Source: Candidatus Cloacimonadota bacterium (GTDB lineage Bacteria; Cloacimonadota; Cloacimonadia; Cloacimonadales; TCS61). Taken from it: a DNA stretch of 51,239 nt. Below the pieces are notes generated by a model. That model had not been told where the DNA came from. It searched no databases and was given only the letters and a program-made list of their open reading frames with translations. Positions 43,592 to 51,239 of the stretch are shown here, piece after piece. Position numbers and translations under genes: made by a program. The stretch lies in the NCBI GenBank assembly GCA_021734245.1, contig JAIPJH010000011.1:1-51239 (forward strand). Direction: 5' to 3'. The stretch's first letter is position 1. Each line of letters begins with the position of its first letter.

Positions 43592-43600
43592 TATTAAAAA

Positions 43601-44539
43601 ATGAAATTTCTAAACGGTCAGAACTGCAGTTTCAATTATCCTGTTATCAGCATGGGAACTTTTGACGGAGTTCATCTGGGGCATCAGAAATTACTGCAGA
43701 ATTTAACTGATCGAGCCCAAGAAACCGGTGGAGAATCGGTTGTTATCTCCTATTATCACCATCCGTTGGAAACAATTCATAAAAAAACTTTTCCCTATCT
43801 TCTTACCGAGAGAAATCTGAAAGAAAAGCTGCTGCGAGAATTTGGTGTGGATTGTATTTTATATTTAGAATTTACTGAAGAAATGGCTGCGATGTCACCT
43901 GCTGATTTCTTGAAAAAAATATTGATAGATGAAATCGGAGCAAAAGAAATGATCGTTGGCTACGATACACATTTTGGCAGATTCCGCGCAGGAAATTATG
44001 AATTCCTGAAGAAAAATGCGGAAGAATATAATTATAAAGTATCGCTTGTAGAACCTTTTAAAATAAAGAATCGCATCATCAGCAGCAGTCTGATACGTGA
44101 TTTTGTACGCGAAGGCGATCTATTTGATGCAGCCAGATGTCTGGGCAGGAAATATTCCATAATTGGCAAAGTTATCAAAGGTCAGCAGTTGGGGCGTGGG
44201 ATCGGATTTCCCACGATTAATTTGCAACCGGTAGATGCTAATAAACTTATTCCCGGCATCGGTGTTTACGTTTGTGAAATTCACTGGAAAAATACGATTT
44301 TTCTGGGAACGACCAATATTGGTTACAGCCCAACTCTCAAGAAAAATCATTACAAAGAGATCGAAACTTTTATTTTGGATTTTGATGAAGATATTTATGA
44401 TCAAACCGTTGAAGTGATCTTCCACAAAAAATTGCGAGATGAACTTGATTTTGCATCAACTCGCGAACTTATCGATCAAATAAAAAAAGATGTGGAAAAC
44501 ACACGGGGATATTTCCAGAACAACCCTGCTAAAAAGTAA
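43601..44539 (+). CDS. ribF: bifunctional riboflavin kinase / FAD synthetase
   Basis: The product is 312 residues. FAD synthetase half: MGTFDGVHLGHQKLLQN, SYYHHPLETI, VGYDTHFGRFRAGN, and ISSSLIRDFVREG. Riboflavin kinase half: GRGIGFPTINLQP and GTTNIGYSPTLKKNH. It makes FMN and FAD, supporting the many flavoproteins in the window. The ATG follows a T/A-rich segment without a visible ribosome binding site, since the upstream sequence is a recent-looking repeat. Confidence 0.96.
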   Translation: MKFLNGQNCSFNYPVISMGTFDGVHLGHQKLLQNLTDRAQETGGESVVISYYHHPLETIHKKTFPYLLTERNLKEKLLREFGVDCILYLEFTEEMAAMSPADFLKKILIDEIGAKEMIVGYDTHFGRFRAGNYEFLKKNAEEYNYKVSLVEPFKIKNRIISSSLIRDFVREGDLFDAARCLGRKYSIIGKVIKGQQLGRGIGFPTINLQPVDANKLIPGIGVYVCEIHWKNTIFLGTTNIGYSPTLKKNHYKEIETFILDFDEDIYDQTVEVIFHKKLRDELDFASTRELIDQIKKDVENTRGYFQNNPAKK

Positions 44540-44598
44540 GTAATATCCAAAACAACCCTGCTAAAATATAAAACCTTGACAAAATAACCCTGCAAAAA
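44519..44598 (+). repeat. three short direct repeats at the ribF 3' end
   Basis: An AACAACCCTGCTAAAA-type word occurs at 44519, 44551 and (with changes) 44582, spaced 32 and 31 bases apart. The first copy encodes the last residues of RibF (NNPAK) and the next copies lie after the stop. Confidence 0.7.
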
Positions 44599-44649
44599 TG
44601 TAATCGGGTGTAAGGTTTAAAGTGATAATCTGTTGGTTGTGAGGTTGTT

Positions 44650-45915
44650 ATGTATGTGCAAAGAGAATTAGAAAATAAACTAAAAAAATATCTGAAAAGC
44701 CCTGAGATAATTGCAATTTTAGGAGCACGTCAGGTAGGAAAAACTACATTATTGCAGAACTTTTTTAATACGGAAAATTCATTAATGATCAGTTTTGAAG
44801 ATAGGGAAAAGCTATCTCATTTTCAAGAAGATGAAAAGTCTTTTGCAGATTATTATTTAGATAAATGCGACATATTGATAATTGATGAATTCCAATATGC
44901 CAGAGAAGGTGGCAAAAAACTTAAATATATCTTCGATAATTATCCTGGTAAAAAAATTATCATCAGTGGTTCTTCTTCTTTAGAACTAACAGAGCAGGCA
45001 GCAAAATATTTAGTGGGTCGAATATTTCAATTTCAACTGAATTCATTTAGTTTTTCAGAAGTTTTGAGACATGAAGATATCCAACTTTATGAGCAATTGT
45101 ATAAAGCTGCAGATCAATTAAAGGAATTTACTCAAATAAAAGATTATAAATTGCCAATTGTGCCGTCAGCACTTATCAGCAAAGCTTTGCAAATTTTAGA
45201 TGAGTACATTATTTTTGGTGGTTATCCTCGAGTAGTATTAAGTGAAAATGCTGAAGAAAAAGAAACCGTTTTGCACAATATTTACAATACATATCTAATT
45301 AAAGAAATCAGAGAAATCCTGAATATAGAAAATGATTTTGAAATGGAGAAATTAACGAAATCGCTGGGGTTGAGAATAGCTGATTTGATAAATCTTAATG
45401 AAATATCAAATTTTATGGGAATGAATGTAAGAAAAGTTCAGCAATTAATCCATGTTTTGGAAAAAACTTTTATTATTCAGCTTTCAAATCCATTTTATAC
45501 AAACAAACTTCTGGAACTTAGTAAAAGCAAAAAACTTTTCTTTCGAGATTCTGGTTTCAGAAATGCTGTGATCAAAAACTTTACCAATCAAGATTCGCGT
45601 ACTGATACTGCAGATCTTTACGAAAATTTCATATTTGAAGAAACACATAAAAAAAATATAGAAACAAAGTATTGGCGTACAAAATCGAAAGCGGAAGTAG
45701 ATTTGATAATAGAAAAAAATGGAGAAATAATCCCTGTTGAAATTAAATCCAATTTAAAAAGAAGCAGTATACAAAAATCACTTCATAGTTTCATCAAAAA
45801 ATATGTTCCCGCTCGAGCCTTCGTTGTTTCAAGAGATTATTTTGATTTTAAAAAAATTAATTCAACAGATGTTTTGTTCATTCCATTTCCGTTATTTGTC
45901 CTAATAGATTTTTAA
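44650..45915 (+). CDS. AAA-type ATPase with DUF4143 C-terminal domain
   Basis: The product is 421 residues. Walker A GARQVGKTTLLQNF, Walker B LIIDEFQYAREGGKKLKYIFD, and ISGSSSLEL (sensor) form an AAA_14 ATPase. A C-terminal DUF4143 domain contains KYWRTKSKAEVDLIIEKNGEIIPVEIKSN, a nuclease-fold-like motif. Members are frequent in accessory regions and their function is uncertain; some are suspected to be toxin- or defence-like. GAGG precedes the ATG. It interrupts the ribF-radA neighbourhood and is more AT-rich than its neighbours by eye, suggesting acquisition. Confidence 0.88.
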   Translation: MYVQRELENKLKKYLKSPEIIAILGARQVGKTTLLQNFFNTENSLMISFEDREKLSHFQEDEKSFADYYLDKCDILIIDEFQYAREGGKKLKYIFDNYPGKKIIISGSSSLELTEQAAKYLVGRIFQFQLNSFSFSEVLRHEDIQLYEQLYKAADQLKEFTQIKDYKLPIVPSALISKALQILDEYIIFGGYPRVVLSENAEEKETVLHNIYNTYLIKEIREILNIENDFEMEKLTKSLGLRIADLINLNEISNFMGMNVRKVQQLIHVLEKTFIIQLSNPFYTNKLLELSKSKKLFFRDSGFRNAVIKNFTNQDSRTDTADLYENFIFEETHKKNIETKYWRTKSKAEVDLIIEKNGEIIPVEIKSNLKRSSIQKSLHSFIKKYVPARAFVVSRDYFDFKKINSTDVLFIPFPLFVLIDF

Positions 45916-45930
45916 GTTTCGGAGGTAAAC

Positions 45931-47259
45931 ATGTTTTTCTGCACAGAATGCGGATCAGAAACCAGTAAATGGTCGGGAAAGTGCCCGGCTTGCGGAGCCT
46001 GGAATACATTGAAAGAAACAACACGGGTAACAGGAAAAAAGAAAAATCAGCGCGTAAGATTTGAACTTTCCACCCAACCGGAAAAGATTATAAACATCAA
46101 AGCAGATGCAAAAGAGCGGATATCTACCACAATCGGTGAATTGGATGGAACGCTGGGTGGTGGAATTGTTTCCGGAATGGTCGTTTTGATTGGTGGAGAA
46201 CCCGGAATTGGCAAGTCAACTTTGATGATGCAGGTAGCAAATATTCTGGCAGATAAGCGAAAAGTTCTTTATGTTTCCGGAGAGGAGAGCAAACAGCAGA
46301 TCAAAATGAGGAGTGTACGTTTGGAATGTACTTCGGAAGAGTTACTTCTATATTGTGAAAATGATGCAGAAGCTATTTTGAATACAATTTCCGATCTGGA
46401 ACCTGAATTTGTAGTGATCGATTCCATCCAATCAATTTATATGAATTCTATCGACAGCGCTCCGGGAAGTGTTTCTCAATTGCGGGAATGCACCGGGCTT
46501 CTTACCCGAATTGCCAAACAGAAAAATATCCCGATCTTCCTTGTTGGACACGTTACCAAAGACGGCTCGGTAGCAGGACCGAAGATCATCGAACACATGG
46601 TGGATACAGTTCTTTATTTTGAAGGTGAAATGCAGAATCAGTTCAAAATTTTGCGTGCCACGAAAAATCGTTTTGGCTCTACAAATGAAATTGGAATTTT
46701 TGAAATGCTGGCTTCCGGTTTGCAGGAAGTCAAAAATCCATCTCAACTTTTCCTGCGGGAAAATGAAACGAATGTGGGATGTGCAATCGGCTGTCTGCTG
46801 GAAGGAACGCGTGCTTTCCTGGTAGAAGTTCAGGCTCTGGTTTCTCCTGCCAGTTATGGAAATTCGCAGCGAGTTGCTTTAGGTTTCGATCACCGAAAAT
46901 TAGCTCTGATCTTAGCTGTTATCGAGAAAAATCTTTCCATAAATCTGCGGAATAATGATGTGTTTTTGAACCTGGCAGGCGGAATGAAAGTGATGGAACC
47001 GGCTCTGGATCTTTCGATAATTGCTGCAATCCTTTCCAGCGCCAAAGACACACCTCTTCCAGCTAAAACGATGCTGCTTGGTGAAGTTGGATTGAATGGA
47101 GAAATTCGGGCAGTATCGCAAGCTGAAAAAAGGATAAAAGAAGCGATTAAATTAGGCTACGAAAACATTATCGTTTCAGCACGAACCAAAAACGTGAAAA
47201 GCAAGATCACAAAACTAAAACATATTCGCCAGTTATTTCCGGTGTTGTTTGGGAAGTAG
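45931..47259 (+). CDS. radA: DNA repair protein RadA
   Basis: The product is 442 residues. An N-terminal zinc finger (CTECGSETSKWSGKCPACG) is followed by a RecA-like ATPase with GGEPGIGKST (Walker A), VVIDSIQSIY, and the diagnostic KNRFGSTNEIG motif. The C-terminal Lon-like domain (EVGLNGEIRAVSQAEKRIKEA) lacks a protease site. RadA drives branch migration in recombination. GGAGG precedes the ATG. Confidence 0.97.
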   Translation: MFFCTECGSETSKWSGKCPACGAWNTLKETTRVTGKKKNQRVRFELSTQPEKIINIKADAKERISTTIGELDGTLGGGIVSGMVVLIGGEPGIGKSTLMMQVANILADKRKVLYVSGEESKQQIKMRSVRLECTSEELLLYCENDAEAILNTISDLEPEFVVIDSIQSIYMNSIDSAPGSVSQLRECTGLLTRIAKQKNIPIFLVGHVTKDGSVAGPKIIEHMVDTVLYFEGEMQNQFKILRATKNRFGSTNEIGIFEMLASGLQEVKNPSQLFLRENETNVGCAIGCLLEGTRAFLVEVQALVSPASYGNSQRVALGFDHRKLALILAVIEKNLSINLRNNDVFLNLAGGMKVMEPALDLSIIAAILSSAKDTPLPAKTMLLGEVGLNGEIRAVSQAEKRIKEAIKLGYENIIVSARTKNVKSKITKLKHIRQLFPVLFGK

Positions 47260-47269
47260 ATTCATCCAA

Positions 47270-47640
47270 TTATCGGTCATCCTGAGGAATTCTTTCTTAG
47301 AAAGTTGACGAAGGATAGACGAGTTCATATTTCGTCAAAAAGCAAAGAGTACCTCAATATGACGACATTTTTTTTGTAAGCCCACGAATTCATTCGTGGG
47401 TAACTTCGGCACAGGTTGGAAGAATCTCTTTGCATTCCGAGAAGTAAAGCACCAAGAGTTTTCACGAGATCCTTCCAAGGTAATGCTAACAGAAACGTCA
47501 GGATGACGGCTTTTTTTGGGTGCAAAGCGTTTTTTAGATTTTAAGCGACAAATTCGCTTGCAATTGCAATTCGTCATTGATCTGGTCATATCCTTCGATA
47601 CGTCGTTACACTCCTACTCAGGATGACATATATTTTCCCC
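47270..47640. repeat. repeat cluster incl. GGATCTC-family copy d
   Basis: 47277-47375 holds a GTCATCCTGAGG start and an inverted CCTCAATATGACGAC end. 47383-47515 is a reversed GGATCTC-family unit (CACGAGATCCTTCC, GAAGAATCTC, CGTCAGGATGACGG) with an inner CCCACGAATTCATTCGTGGG hairpin. 47590-47633 has CGATACGTCG and TCAGGATGAC. No gene is supported in 47260-47670. Confidence 0.75.
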
Positions 47641-47670
47641 GTCCATCTAGTGATCCTGTCTAAGAAAATA

Positions 47671-47699
47671 AAAAAAGCCCCCGGAAATTCGAGGGCTTT
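47671..47699 (-). terminator. terminator of the TPR-protein gene
   Basis: On the minus strand AAGCCCTCG pairs with CCGGGGGCTT (one G-T pair) and runs into at least six T residues, 19 bases after the stop. Confidence 0.85.
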
Positions 47700-47717
47700 C
47701 AAGTTCAAATATATTTT

Positions 47718-49304
47718 CTAAAACCCACCTGGTTTCGTAGCAGATTTAAGTTGCTGCAAAGTAGCTTTCTTGTTTTTTATCTCTTTCAATACAGAAGGAT
47801 CTGAAGTCATTCCTTGAGCTTTATTCAAAAGAGCTTCTTCTTCCAGGAACAAATTATAAGCCTCTTCCTTCACTCTGTCACGATCTTCCACCAGCTGATC
47901 GGCAGCTTCACCGTAGTATCTGGATTTATCTTTATATTCTTCCTCGTACCACAAAAACTTCTCATATTTTTTGTAGCCCTGTTCAAATTTTACCTGAGCT
48001 TTTATCATGTAAGAGTCGTATAAATTTGCATCCAGTTCCAATGCTTTATCAGCCATTTGGATTGTTTTTCCATAATCTTTCATCACCAGGTAAATATCTG
48101 CAATTCTCAGATAAACTTTAGGAAGTTCAGGATTGATGTTTTTTAACTGAAGAAGGGTGTTCAATGCTTCCTGATTTTGCCCTGTAACACGATACGCTCC
48201 AGCCAGATTCATATAAGCATTCACATTTTCAGGTTGCTCAACCAAAACAGATTTATACTGCTGGATAGCATCATCCAATTTTCCAGTTTTTAGATAACAC
48301 TTTGCCAGTTTTTTCTGCAAATGATCTACATCCGGAAATGCCTGGCTTGCAGATAAAAGAGGTTGAATTGCATCATCATACAATTCCTGATCGTATAACA
48401 AAACGCCCAGAGCCTGACAGGCTTCTGAATAGTTTTCATCAATTTCCAGTGCTTTTCGGAAGGCTGCTTCTGCATCTCCATAATATTCGATCTCGGAGTA
48501 AATATTTCCTATTCGATACCAGATCTCTTTGTTGTTTTCATCTATAGCAGCAATCTGTTCCAGAGCATCTACAGCTTCTTCGTAATATTCCATTTTAAGA
48601 TAAGATTTACTTAAAAAATCTAACATATTTACGTTTTCAGGATCGATTTCCAGCCCTTGCAGATAATAATCTACTGATGCTTCATATTCTTTGTTCAAAT
48701 ATTTAATAGCACCCAGATAAAAATAGGCATCCACGTTTTGCGGATCGATCTGTATAAGGCTGCTGAAAGACTCTTCGGCGGATGCAAAGTTCTTACTGTT
48801 GAAATGCTGCAAGCCGATATCCATCAGTTTTGTAACTTCAGCCTGGCCAGATTCTTCAATTTTCGTTAACAAATTCTCAGAGATCATTGCACGACGGTCT
48901 TCTTTATTTTTGGTAACGTTAAAAATTATCGGAAAAACATCGGAAGTTTGCAAACTGTAAACATTCAATTGAACTTTGAATTCATTATTGGAAGCAGAAC
49001 TAATTCCTCCCCAGAGAACAAAATCTGCCTCCAGATCAGTTCCTAGTGTACGTGCTTCGTCTTTTCCCATATAGGCAAAACCAGATTTCTTGAATGCTTT
49101 TTCGGCATCTTTAATTTTGATCAATTCCAGATTTTCATTGTCCTTGAAAACATTCTCAAAATCACGTTTGGTCATCTCCTTATAAACATAATCGCTGGGA
49201 CGATCGTTCTTCTCGAATTTTACTATTGCTACTTTTTGGACTTCGGCTAAGAGTGAGAACATCAAAATGCTCATCAAAGCGAGAGTTAAAATTAACTTTT
49301 TCAC
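47718..49304 (-). CDS. periplasmic TPR-repeat protein with N-terminal CsgG-like domain
   Basis: The product is 528 residues with a signal peptide (MKKLILTLALMSILMFSLLA). Residues about 22-150 resemble a CsgG/curli-assembly-type fold (VAIVKFEK, AFKKSGFAYMGKDEARTLGTDLEADFVLWGG). From about 165 to 440 there are roughly eight tetratricopeptide repeats (AYFYLGAIKYLNKEYEASVDYYLQGLEIDPEN and similar). A charged C-terminal helix follows. TPRs act as scaffolds; the partner is unknown. The GTG start is preceded by GGAGG. Confidence 0.82.
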   Translation of the reverse strand: MKKLILTLALMSILMFSLLAEVQKVAIVKFEKNDRPSDYVYKEMTKRDFENVFKDNENLELIKIKDAEKAFKKSGFAYMGKDEARTLGTDLEADFVLWGGISSASNNEFKVQLNVYSLQTSDVFPIIFNVTKNKEDRRAMISENLLTKIEESGQAEVTKLMDIGLQHFNSKNFASAEESFSSLIQIDPQNVDAYFYLGAIKYLNKEYEASVDYYLQGLEIDPENVNMLDFLSKSYLKMEYYEEAVDALEQIAAIDENNKEIWYRIGNIYSEIEYYGDAEAAFRKALEIDENYSEACQALGVLLYDQELYDDAIQPLLSASQAFPDVDHLQKKLAKCYLKTGKLDDAIQQYKSVLVEQPENVNAYMNLAGAYRVTGQNQEALNTLLQLKNINPELPKVYLRIADIYLVMKDYGKTIQMADKALELDANLYDSYMIKAQVKFEQGYKKYEKFLWYEEEYKDKSRYYGEAADQLVEDRDRVKEEAYNLFLEEEALLNKAQGMTSDPSVLKEIKNKKATLQQLKSATKPGGF

Positions 49305-49399
49305 ACTTCCTCCAAGATTTATTTTCTTATTTCAATTTTCATACATTTTTTTTTCACTTCATTTTGGTGCAAGTTATTTTTTTGCTATATCTTTATTGG

Positions 49400-50047
49400 T
49401 TAATCAAAACGCTCTTCATTGTGTAGCATTCTATAAATCAAGACCTTGCCAGAGGTAAATTTTATTTTTACTTCTTTTTGCTGGAATGTATTGCTCAAAC
49501 TGTAAAATCCATTTACATAATCTCCAAATTTTATAGGAAACTCAAATCCAAAACTTTCAAATTTTGTAACTTTTCCCGGAGAAAAAAAGGAGACCGTTTC
49601 ACCGATTTCACCTTTAAAAACATATTGTCCTGATCGATAAATTTTCCAGTAACCGAAATTATCGTACAACTCAATTCCAAGATTGTTTTCTGCTACCCAC
49701 AGCTTTTTCAAACTGTACAAAGTATGATCGCTGCGCCGGCCAAATATAGAGAATAATCTGATCAGATCTGGAGAAAGTGTGCTGGCAAAATTAAGTGTTT
49801 TTTCCAGGTCGGAAGTCTGCTGCTCTTCTATCCGGATTATTTTTGCATTACAGAATTTATGTTTATTCTCAGGAAAAATGGAATCAAGATCACCAATGAT
49901 GTAATCTGGCTTTATATCCAATTCTCCACAATGATTTGCTCCACCATCGGCAGCAATAATAACATCCGATTGTAAAATGATCTCTTTCAACTTTTCTTCT
50001 GGCTTTTCGCCATTTCCGATGATCGAAATTACTTTTTCTTTTTTCAT
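49400..50047 (-). CDS. thiN: thiamine pyrophosphokinase
   Basis: The product is 215 residues. TPK motifs: IAADGGANHC, PDYIIGDLDSI, EQQTSDLEKTL, and FGRRSDHTLYSLKKLW. It converts thiamine to thiamine pyrophosphate in one step, which fits salvage of imported thiamine. The start at 50047 gives the usual KVISIIGNG strand; an upstream TTG at 50083 is possible. No obvious ribosome binding site is seen at 50047, and a TTGTCA / TAAATT pair at 17-base spacing ends seven bases before it, hinting at a near-leaderless message. It is distant from the riboswitch genes. Confidence 0.93.
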   Translation of the reverse strand: MKKEKVISIIGNGEKPEEKLKEIILQSDVIIAADGGANHCGELDIKPDYIIGDLDSIFPENKHKFCNAKIIRIEEQQTSDLEKTLNFASTLSPDLIRLFSIFGRRSDHTLYSLKKLWVAENNLGIELYDNFGYWKIYRSGQYVFKGEIGETVSFFSPGKVTKFESFGFEFPIKFGDYVNGFYSLSNTFQQKEVKIKFTSGKVLIYRMLHNEERFD

Positions 50048-50161
50048 GGAATATAATTTACAAACAGGTAAAGAATTTGACAACCAATTCCATTAAATAT
50101 TTTCTATCTATGCTTAGATTCGAAACAATTCGAATTTAGAAGAAGTGTAATGAAGTTGTTG

Positions 50162-50249
50162 AAATAAAGAGGCAAAGAAGCAGGGAGGCAAAGAGGCAAA
50201 GATGCAAAGAGGCAAAGAAGCAGAGAGGTAAAGATCCAAAGAAATAAAG
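50162..50249. repeat. 8-nt periodic array, AGGCAAAG-type
   Basis: Eleven consecutive octamers vary around AGGCAAAG (also AAGCAGGG, ATGCAAAG, ATCCAAAG, AAATAAAG). All keep the AAAG-like end. It lies between thiN and the propeller gene; no gene is seen in 50084-50317. Confidence 0.85.
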
Positions 50250-50317
50250 ATTCTTCGTCAATAGTCGCAAGAAGATTTCTGCAATATGACGATCATTGGT
50301 TATTAATCACTGGTCAC

Positions 50318-51104
50318 TTGTCATTAGTAATTCGTATTTTCTCATTCTCTCAAAGTCACAAAGTCTCTCAATCACAAAGTCACAAAGTCTCTCAATCCCA
50401 AAGTCACAAAGTCTCTCAATCCCAAAGTCACAAAGTCTCTCAATCTCAAAGTCACAAAGTCTCTCAATCTCAAAGTCACAAAGTCTCTCAATCTCAAAGT
50501 CACAAAGTCTCTCAATCACAAAGTCACAAAGTCTCAAAATCTCATCGTCTCAACTCTCATCTCTCACTTCTGTTCCTTTTCTGCTTTCTGCTTTTTGCTT
50601 TTGGCCTTTTTTCCCAAGAAACCTGGGTAAAAACTTATCGTCCATTTCAACGACCTAACTGGACAGATAGATACGAAGTCGAAGATGTGATAATTACTCA
50701 AGATGGTGGCTATGTGGTCTGTGGATCATATGAAATTTTCGGCTATGATCCTCATGAGTATGAGAATTGGGCCTTCCTTATGAAGACCGATTCTGATGGC
50801 AATCTACTTTGGGCTGTTGATGATTCTCTGGATTTCATGATTAGCAATGGATATCAAATAGATTTTACTGAATTACCTGACGGCAGTTTACTATCTATAG
50901 GTTATTCAGCTTTTGGTGGAGGAGGGATCTATATGATAAAACGAGATTCGGAGGGAAATCAAATGTGGGCAATCCCATATGATAATGAATTCGGTGTTTT
51001 CTCTATGAAAACTACTTCTGATGGTAATGTAATTCTGGCTGGTGGTTCGAATAATAATGCTGCATTGAGGAAGATAAATCCTGATGGCAATACAATTTGG
51101 ACTA
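50318..51104 (+). pseudogene. secreted propeller-like protein, interrupted by an IS630-type element
   Basis: The open frame runs 50318-51157. A TTG at 50318 is the only frame-matching start; the first 70 or so residues are the tandem repeat array (SQSHKVSQ units). A signal-peptide-like stretch (LSLLFLFCFLLFAFGLFSQ) follows with no native ATG. Then come repeats of the pattern TQDGGYVVCG, KTDSDGNLLWA, ELPDGSLLSIGY, KRDSEGNQMWA, TSDGNVILAGG, typical of secreted WD- or delta-60-like propellers. The gene's own sequence stops near residue 262, at CTAG (51102-51105). The remaining 17 codons are encoded by the inserted IS end. Function unknown; likely extracellular. Confidence 0.65.
50351..50542. repeat. 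24-nt tandem array, eight copies
   Basis: Eight copies of a 24-nt unit begin at 50351 and then every 24 bases to 50519 (CAAAGTCA, CAAAGTCT, CTCAATCN as three octamers); the last is incomplete. The only variable base is the last one of each unit (A, C, C, T, T, T, A). In the frame leading into the propeller gene this is the third base of a Ser codon, so all changes are silent. Confidence 0.95.
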
Positions 51105-51239
51105 GTGACCCGTCAATCATCGATTGTCGGATAGAGACGTTTCAATTTAACTCGTGAATCTTGGGTGGTAAACTGCCAGTTTATAGAGCATTCTTTTTTG
51201 TTTCTTGCTTTTGTCCATGCTGCTACCTGGCTGGACAGC
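51104..51239 (-). mobile_element. right-edge end of an IS630-family element
   Basis: A transposase C-terminus enters from the right edge and ends at 51113. The boundary with the propeller gene is at CTAG (51102-51105), the target preferred by IS630, which duplicates TA. The terminal bases then begin GTGACCCGTCAATC. The other end and the inverted repeat lie outside the window. Confidence 0.7.
51113..51239 (-). CDS. IS630-family transposase, C-terminal part
   Basis: Forty-one codons are visible, entering from the right edge. They read LSSQVAAWTKARNKKE, then INWQFTTQDSRVKLKRLYP, then TIDD and a stop. The WQF-T-x-D-x-R-x-KLK-x-LYP end is the hallmark C-terminus of IS630-family DDE transposases. 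The catalytic part lies outside the window. The frame differs from a shorter minus-strand frame ending at 51147, which was not used. Confidence 0.85.
   Translation of the reverse strand, partial: LSSQVAAWTKARNKKECSINWQFTTQDSRVKLKRLYPTIDD

Noticed and set aside
43229-43597. A 122-codon open frame through the tandem repeat, starting at the truB stop (ATGA).
   Set aside because: It consists of two copies of repeat sequence with hairpins and no ribosome binding site. Its internal duplication follows the DNA repeat, and no protein family is recognisable.
50351-50542. CRISPR-like appearance of evenly spaced repeats.
   Set aside because: Units are contiguous 24-nt copies without unique spacers, and no cas genes are nearby.
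50296-50658. Alternative frames through the 24-nt array (plus frame from 50296 and minus frame from 50537).
   Set aside because: They consist almost entirely of repeat codons, and the unit differences change amino acids in these frames; the frame leading to the propeller sequence is the only one with downstream protein signal.
51147-51239. A minus-strand frame of 30 codons at the right edge ending at 51147.
   Set aside because: The neighbouring frame ending at 51113 has a clear IS630 transposase C-terminus, so this one is a shadow.
1-51239. tRNA or rRNA genes.
   Set aside because: By eye no cloverleaf with a conserved T-loop and no rRNA segment was found. A tRNAscan-SE run would be decisive.

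Overview
The window looks like a chromosome segment of an AT-rich, Gram-negative-type bacterium of the FCB superphylum, most likely a Cloacimonadota-like lineage. The signs are a TonB-dependent receptor with an N-terminal carboxypeptidase-regulatory domain, several secreted beta-barrel proteins (Omp85-like, DUF6588-like), strong AGGAGG-type ribosome binding sites, and intergenic spaces full of small palindromic repeats. The phylum is inferred from general familiarity; no 16S gene or marker search supports it. About 46 protein genes can be supported. No tRNA, rRNA or CRISPR array was seen.

Layout. (1) 1-7250: a secreted protein, then a thiamine region. Two TPP riboswitches point away from each other. 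The minus-strand one heads a sodium:solute symporter plus a BtpA-family gene. The plus-strand one lies upstream of a terminator and, after a repeat insertion, a TonB-dependent receptor. A 162-bp MITE-like element with 19-bp inverted ends sits between them. A thiamine pyrophosphokinase (thiN) lies far away at 49400-50047, so import plus phosphorylation of thiamine is the inferred theme. (2) 7252-9175: a small barrel protein and a two-gene module (DUF6788-like protein plus GSU2403-type nucleotidyltransferase). The module has operator-like repeats at its promoter and near-identical 27-nt direct repeats on both sides. (3) 9181-20748, all minus strand: ferredoxin-like protein and iron-sulfur flavoprotein; SWIM/SNF2 helicase; birA; queA; and a tightly overlapping run coaBC-SDR-Omp85-Omp85-DUF3108. 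(4) 20892-35981: mixed housekeeping genes (nitroreductase, adenosine deaminase, rmuC, tcdA, tatD, an RqcH-like NFACT protein, queC, trmFO, OsmC, nitrilase plus beta-helix protein). (5) 36292-47259: a long plus-strand translation operon rimP-nusA-rnpM-ylxQ-infB-rbfA-nrnA-truB-ribF, then a DUF4143 ATPase and radA. (6) 47718-51239: a TPR lipoprotein-like or periplasmic protein, thiN, octamer repeats, and a secreted propeller-like gene interrupted by an IS630-family element that enters from the right edge.

The most striking general feature is the repeat load. There is a 173-nt repeat in two near-identical copies plus a diverged third. A second family carries the words GGATCTC/GAATCTC and CGTCWTCCTGA. 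Other repeats include hairpins with compensatory changes, 8-nt periodic arrays built on CAAAG, and a 148-nt tandem duplication just before ribF. At least two genes appear to have absorbed such repeats into their reading frame (the symporter and trmFO).
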